A DNA stretch of 64,000 bases from CAZMZW01 sp963802275 (GTDB lineage Bacteria; Chloroflexota; Anaerolineae; Anaerolineales; Anaerolineaceae). A program made the translations under genes and the position numbers. The stretch spans positions 496,001-560,000 of the forward strand of contig CAWDIB010000004.1 in assembly GCA_963802275.1 (NCBI GenBank). Reading direction: 5' to 3'. Below the pieces are notes generated by a model that saw nothing but the letters and a program-made list of their open reading frames with translations, was not told the DNA's origin and did no database searches. This document shows positions 59,316 through 64,000 of the stretch, in pieces. The stretch's first letter is position 1; each line of letters begins with the position of its first letter.

Positions 59316-61727
59316 ATGAAAAAAGCCAGTATTCTTTTATTCTTGCTCATCTGCCTGATAATCGCATCCTGCGGATTCATTGGAGAAATTCAAGAGGCAG
59401 TCATTGGTGGTGATGGTGCTACACTCGTACCTCTTTTTCCACCTGACTCCCCATCCGGGTCACAAGAAACCGCTCCCGCAAAAGACACCCCCTTAGAGGT
59501 GGTCGAGCAGCTGTTGTTTGCTGGAGAATTTTCCAAGGCGATGGATGAATTCCAGCAAGTATTTAACCAATCCAACGATACGGAGGTGAAAGCCAAGGCA
59601 CTTTTTGGTATTGGCAGAACACAGAACCGGGCGCGCAACTGCACCTCAGCTGTGGATACCTTCAACCGCATTCTCGGGCAATACCCCACTACCAGCATCA
59701 TCCCCGAAGTGCATTTCTATCTTGGGCGCTGTTATGCCGCCCTGCAAGAGTATCCACAATCCGTTGATGCGTACGAGAAATACCTCACCGCAAGGCCGGG
59801 AATAGTGGATGAAATGGTCCGGGAAAACCAGGCAGAAGCTGCCGCAGCCATCAACGATCATCAAAGGGTGATCGCTTTCTACCAGTCTGCCCTGCAGTCC
59901 ATTTCCGATACCGCCAACAAGGCAAGGATCAACCTAAAAATCGGGCAGGCCTATGCCAGCCTGCAAAACTACACCACAGCCATCCAGATTTACCAATCGG
60001 TGTATGACGAAACAGAAGATGCCTATACCAAGGCCAGCGCTGACCTATTGATGGGTCGCGCGTTTATAAAACTTGAAATGGTTGAAGAAGCTGTCAAACG
60101 GTTGATGGATACCATCATTCAATTTCCACGGGCATTTGATTCCTATACCGCCTTGCAAACATTGCTCTTACGTGGAATTCAGGTGGATGACAAGTTGCGT
60201 GGTATCGTGGAATATTACGCGAATGATTACAAAAGCGCCGTCCAGTCCTTTGAGAGGTATTTGGCCAAACAACCTGATGGAGAGGACGGAACGGTTTATT
60301 ATTACAAGGGATTGAGCCATTATTTTCTGTTCCAGCCCGGCTTTGCCATACAAGCCTATGATCAATTAATTCAGAATTACCCCGGCAGCCGGTTTTGGGC
60401 AGCCGCCTGGGATGAAAAGTCGTACGTGCAATGGTACCGGTTGGAGGAATACACAAATGCAGCCAATACTTTACGGTCATTTGTTAACCGCTCACCCAAG
60501 GCGGCAGAGGCACCTGCTTATTTGTTTGAAGCAGGCCGCATTCTTGAACGAAACAGCAACCTGGAAGGTGCCATCGAAATCTGGCGCCAATTATCCGATG
60601 AATATCCTTCGTACTCACGCAGCTACGAGGCCATTTTCTTATCCGGTATTGCCTATTACCGCTTGAACAAATTTGAAGAGGCTTTGAATCACTTTCAACG
60701 TAATGCCATCCTGGCAACCTCAAAGGAAGACAAGGCAGCTGCTTATTTGTGGATCGGCAAAAGTTACTTGGCAAAGAATGACACTCAAAATGCACTTTCG
60801 TTTTGGAAGCAGGCGGAAAAAACAGACCCGACCGATTATTACAGCATTCGCGCGGGGCAGTTGATCCAAAATAAAAAACCGACGGATGTGGAAAAAAATT
60901 ACGACCTGGGGTATGACCTTGATTATGAAAGACCGGAAGCAGAGAATTGGTTGAGGTCAACTTTCAAGATCGAAAACAATGTGGATTTATCAGGAATGGG
61001 CGAACTCGTCAATGACCCGCGCTTGAAGAAAGCCAATGAATTATGGGCATTGGATATCTTTGATGAAGCTATAGGTTTGTTTGAAAAAATTCAGGAGGAC
61101 AATTCAGAAAACCCCTTGAATACTTATCGGTTGATGAATCATTTCCATTCCCTAGAGCTCTACCGTTTGTCCATCAATGCCGCGCGCAACATTCTCGACC
61201 TGGCTGGCATGGATGACCTGAGTTCGCTCACCGCACCCATATTTTTCACCCACATTCGTTTTGGCACCTATTTCCGCCAACAAATGATGAATGGTATCCA
61301 GGGGATAAACATCAACCCACTTGTCTTGTATTCACTCCTCAGGCAGGAAAGCCTTTTCGACACAACCATCGTTTCCTCCGCCGGTGCACGAGGTATGGCA
61401 CAATTCATACCCGACACGGCCAAAGAAACCAGCGACCTGCTTGGATGGCCGCCAGCATACAGCGTGGAAGACCTTAATCGTCCAGTGGTCGCCATACGTT
61501 TTGCCGCGCACTACCTTGACCGGATAACCACCCGTTTCGTAAAAGGGGATCTATTTGCAGGTTTGGCTGCTTACAATGCAGGCCCAACCAGTGCCCAGAT
61601 ATGGCAGGAACTTTCCCACGATGACCCAGACCTCTTTCTGGAAATCATCCGCAAAGAAGAAACAAGAACTTATTTAAAACACATTATTGAATTCCTGAAT
61701 ATTTATCAATTGGTTTATACCCGTTGA
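59316..61727 (+). CDS. Lipoprotein lytic transglycosylase with TPR superhelix (Slt-like)
   Basis: 803 aa. Lipoprotein signal with lipobox I-A-S-C (IIASCGFIG). Residues about 60-640 are helical tetratricopeptide-type repeats (ALFGIGRTQNRARNCTSAVDTF, HFYLGRCYAALQEYPQSVDAYEKYL and others). The C-terminal SLT domain has the catalytic Glu in LLRQESLFDTT, SAGARGMAQFIPDTA and AGLAAYNAGPTS, the GLMQ-type and AYNxG motifs of family 1 transglycosylases. It cleaves peptidoglycan between MurNAc and GlcNAc. Outer-surface anchored. Followed by a strong bidirectional terminator. Confidence 0.93.
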   Translation: MKKASILLFLLICLIIASCGFIGEIQEAVIGGDGATLVPLFPPDSPSGSQETAPAKDTPLEVVEQLLFAGEFSKAMDEFQQVFNQSNDTEVKAKALFGIGRTQNRARNCTSAVDTFNRILGQYPTTSIIPEVHFYLGRCYAALQEYPQSVDAYEKYLTARPGIVDEMVRENQAEAAAAINDHQRVIAFYQSALQSISDTANKARINLKIGQAYASLQNYTTAIQIYQSVYDETEDAYTKASADLLMGRAFIKLEMVEEAVKRLMDTIIQFPRAFDSYTALQTLLLRGIQVDDKLRGIVEYYANDYKSAVQSFERYLAKQPDGEDGTVYYYKGLSHYFLFQPGFAIQAYDQLIQNYPGSRFWAAAWDEKSYVQWYRLEEYTNAANTLRSFVNRSPKAAEAPAYLFEAGRILERNSNLEGAIEIWRQLSDEYPSYSRSYEAIFLSGIAYYRLNKFEEALNHFQRNAILATSKEDKAAAYLWIGKSYLAKNDTQNALSFWKQAEKTDPTDYYSIRAGQLIQNKKPTDVEKNYDLGYDLDYERPEAENWLRSTFKIENNVDLSGMGELVNDPRLKKANELWALDIFDEAIGLFEKIQEDNSENPLNTYRLMNHFHSLELYRLSINAARNILDLAGMDDLSSLTAPIFFTHIRFGTYFRQQMMNGIQGININPLVLYSLLRQESLFDTTIVSSAGARGMAQFIPDTAKETSDLLGWPPAYSVEDLNRPVVAIRFAAHYLDRITTRFVKGDLFAGLAAYNAGPTSAQIWQELSHDDPDLFLEIIRKEETRTYLKHIIEFLNIYQLVYTR

Positions 61728-61741
61728 CTTAGTGAATAAAT

Positions 61742-61774
61742 AAAGACCTGAATGCATTGGCCACTCAGGTCTTT
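61742..61774. terminator. Bidirectional terminator between lytic transglycosylase and ppdK
   Basis: AAAGACCTGA (61742-61751) pairs perfectly with TCAGGTCTTT (61765-61774), followed by ATTTTT on the plus strand and flanked by A-rich DNA for the minus strand. Confidence 0.8.
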
Positions 61775-61793
61775 ATTTTTAGTCCACGATCAA

Positions 61794-64000
61794 CTATTTT
61801 TTAGGTAGATGCTTTAATGCCGCATGAGCCGCAGCCAAGCGTGCCACCGGTACGCGGAATGGGGAGCAGCTGACGTAGTTCTGCCCGATGGTATGGCAAA
61901 ATTCAATGGAAGCCGGGTCGCCGCCATGTTCACCGCAAATGCCCACTTCCAAATCCGGCCTTACCTCACGGCCTTCATCGACCGACATCTTCATCAGGCG
62001 CCCAACACCGGTCTGGTCAACGGTCTGGAAGGGATTGGCAGGCAGAATGCCTTCGCCGACATAAACAGCCAGGAAGTTACGTTCGGCATCATCGCGGCTG
62101 TAACCATAGGTCATCTGGGTCAAGTCGTTGGTGCCAAATGAGAAGAACTCGGCCACCTGGGCGATTTCACCAGCAGTCAGTGCAGCACGCGGAATTTCAA
62201 TCATCGTGCCGAATTTGTACGGGAATTCAACCTTCTTTTCCTGCATGACCAACCTGGCAATTTCCACCAGCCGGGGTTGAACATGAGTTAATTCATTCAC
62301 ATGCCCGGTCAGTGGGATCATGACTTCCGGTTTCACGTCGATGCCCTTGAGAGCCATATTGGCGGCAGCCTCAAAGATCGCCCGTACCTGCATTTCCACG
62401 ATTTCCGGCATGACGATGCTCAAGCGGATACCGCGCAAACCCATCATGGGGTTGGATTCATGTAATTTGCGCACCTCCGCTAACATCTTTTCCTTTTCAG
62501 CCAATCCTTTGGTTTCACCCTTGACCCGCATGGTGATGACCTCTTCCAACAGGACTTCTTCAGAGGGAAGGAATTCATGTAAAGGTGGATCAATCAAGCG
62601 GATGATAACCGGGTAACCATCCATCGCTTCAAACAAACCTTCAAAGTCCGAACGCTGGAAGGGCAGCAACTCATTCAAGGCAGCCGTGCGATCTGCGCTG
62701 TTATCGGCCAAGATCATCCGCTGTACAATCGGTAGACGAGACTGTTCAAAGAACATATGTTCGGTGCGGCATAAGCCAATTCCCTTCGCGCCGAAGGACC
62801 GCGCACGGCGGGCATCCTTGGGGTAATCAGCAGTTTGCCCAAACCTGCAGACCGGTAGTCGGCCAGCCTTTGGGTAGTTGGCGTGTGCCAGGGCGGGCGC
62901 AAATTTCATCCGCCCAACCCAGGAGGGTGAGCAAATCAGTCTGTTCTTCAACTTTGACTTCTGTCAGAGGAAGCTGTCCAATGAATGCCTCACCAGTGGA
63001 GCCATCCAATGAAATCCAATCTCCCTCCTTTACTTGCTTGCCCTCGGCAACCATTACTCGCTTTTCAAGATCGATCTTGATGGCAGATGCGCCTACGATA
63101 CAAGGTACACCAAACTGCCGGGCAACCACCGCCGCATGGGAAGTGGCGCCGCCCTCGCTGGTCAGGATGCCCTTGGAGGCAATCATTCCGTGCACATCAT
63201 CCGGTTTGGTAAAAGGTCGCACCATGATGACATCCTGTTTTTCTTCCATGTGCATGCGTTCAGCGGTATCGGCATCAAAATAGACCCTGCCGACTGCCGC
63301 ACCCGGGGAAGCATTGACTCCCTTCGCAAAGAATTTTCCTTCCTTATGAGAGAGTTTTAACATTTGCGGATCAAATTGCGGGTGAAGAAGAGTATCCACA
63401 TGGTCGGAAGTGACCCGTTGGATAGCTTCTTCTTTTGAGATCATCCCTTCATTGACCATATCCACCGCAATCTTGATGGCTGCGCTGGCAGTGCGTTTGC
63501 CATTGCGGGTTTGCAGCATCCACAGCCGTCCATTTTCAATGGTAAATTCCATATCCTGCATATTGCGATGATGTTTTTCCAGGTTCTGGGAAATCTCCAG
63601 GAATTGTTTATAGGCCTCAGGCAGGGTCTCACCCATCTTTTCAAGCGGGTCGGTATTGCGAATGCCAGCCACCACATCCTCTCCCTGGGCGTTTAATAAA
63701 TACTCACCATACAGTTTCTTCTCACCGGTGGACGGATTGCGCGTAAAGGCAACACCGGTACCGGATTTCCAGCCGGTATTTCCGAAGATCATCGTCACAA
63801 TATTAACGGCAGTACCCAGGTTATCCGGGATGTGTTCTGCACGGCGGTAGTCCCTGGCTTTCTTTCCGTTCCAGGATTTAAAGACGGCGATGGTGGCGTA
63901 TTTCATCTGCTCGTAAGGATCCTGGGGAAAATCAAAACCTTTTTCTTTCTTTACTACTGCCTTGTAACGCTTGACCAGTTCCTTCAGGTCATCCGCGGTC
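61794..64000 (-). CDS. ppdK: Pyruvate, phosphate dikinase, C-terminal three quarters (5' cut by window edge; one frameshift)
   Basis: The frame is open at base 64000, so the start is outside. Visible parts: end of the ATP-binding domain (NIVTMIFGNTGWKSGTGVAFTRNPSTGEKKLYGEYL), the swivelling His domain (TSEGGATSHAAVVARQFGVPCIVG, catalytic His in TSHAA), and the PEP/pyruvate barrel (GIGLCRTEHMFFEQSRLP, MMGLRGIRLS, GTMIEIPRAAL, FSFGTNDLTQMT, GICGEHGGDPASIEF). One extra base near 62833-62836 shifts the frame between VWAN and ADYPKDA. It interconverts pyruvate/ATP/phosphate and PEP/AMP/PPi, a hallmark of anaerobic or flexible glycolysis. Confidence 0.95.

Noticed and set aside
62827..62951. Overlapping frames in ppdK as two separate genes
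   Set aside because: Both match consecutive parts of one PPDK; a single extra base near 62835 explains the split.
1..64000. tRNA or rRNA genes, CRISPR arrays, insertion sequences, replication origin
   Set aside because: None recognised by eye; all intergenic gaps are short and explained by promoters, hairpins or nothing visible. A covariance-model scan would be decisive for small RNAs.

Overview
This is a 64 kb chromosomal window, densely coded on both strands, with no intergenic gap over about 250 bp and no rRNA, tRNA, CRISPR array, transposase or prophage that I could recognise. Gene content and protein style suggest a member of the Chloroflexota, most likely class Anaerolineae. Pointers are the many lipoproteins and secreted proteins with Pro/Thr linkers, CpXC and YvcK proteins with N-terminal membrane helices, a ROK kinase with a G-H-L-E zinc motif, pyruvate phosphate dikinase, and FHA/STK/winged-helix signalling genes. 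The taxonomic call is inference; no marker RNA is present.

Layout. 1-4.05 kb: surface-polysaccharide genes (GT2 glycosyltransferase, WecE-type aminotransferase), two small membrane proteins and a PfkB kinase. 4.05-12 kb: TgpA-like transglutaminase, PAP2 phosphatase, YtxH protein, a secreted metallopeptidase with a frameshift, O-antigen ligase and Wzz-like protein. 12-21.3 kb, minus strand: nadD, obgE, a COG2403-type cyclic-2,3-diphosphoglycerate synthetase-like gene, argS, rpsT, pgk, gap, yvcK. 21.3-33.5 kb: ROK kinase, histidine kinase, CpXC protein, FHA/winged-helix regulator opposite a Ser/Thr kinase, GH3-like protein, phosphodiesterase, recJ, alr. 33.6-38.2 kb: tgt, an undecaprenyl-diphosphatase fused to a phosphate-binding-protein-like domain, proC, add. 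38.7-43.2 kb: a plus-strand run headed by a strong promoter and candidate operator (GyrI-like, PadR, beta-lactamase-like, XdhC, a ttuB/ttuA tRNA thiolation pair). 43.3-46.8 kb: lipoprotein, glnA and recA.

The centrepiece is 46.85-53.13 kb: a compact seven-gene minus-strand operon encoding what looks like a complete eukaryote-like ubiquitin conjugation and deconjugation system. In transcription order it encodes an E1 fused to a GntR DNA-binding domain, a membrane RING-like (E3-like) protein, an E2 carrying an N-terminal ubiquitin-like domain, a free ubiquitin-like protein, a JAMM peptidase, a membrane FHA protein and a membrane VWA protein. Its promoter is near consensus and carries an 11-bp perfect palindrome matching the operator form of FadR-type GntR regulators, so the E1 itself may control the operon. 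Four of the proteins share a short terminal K-P-(R/K)-(I/V)-x-L motif.

53.2-64 kb: C39-like peptidase, HMA copper chaperone and SafE/TauE-cupredoxin protein, a methyl-cycle operon (mtnA, adenosine kinase-like, ahcY) with an attenuator-like leader, a lytic transglycosylase and the 3' part of ppdK.

Quality note: at least eleven single-base frameshifts interrupt five otherwise intact genes. Eight lie between 14.4 and 16.5 kb, including five in the normally essential argS. Sequence or assembly error is the simplest explanation. Several genes (yvcK, alr, the lytic transglycosylase, the ROK kinase) have a -10 box 6-7 nt before the start codon, suggesting leaderless mRNAs.
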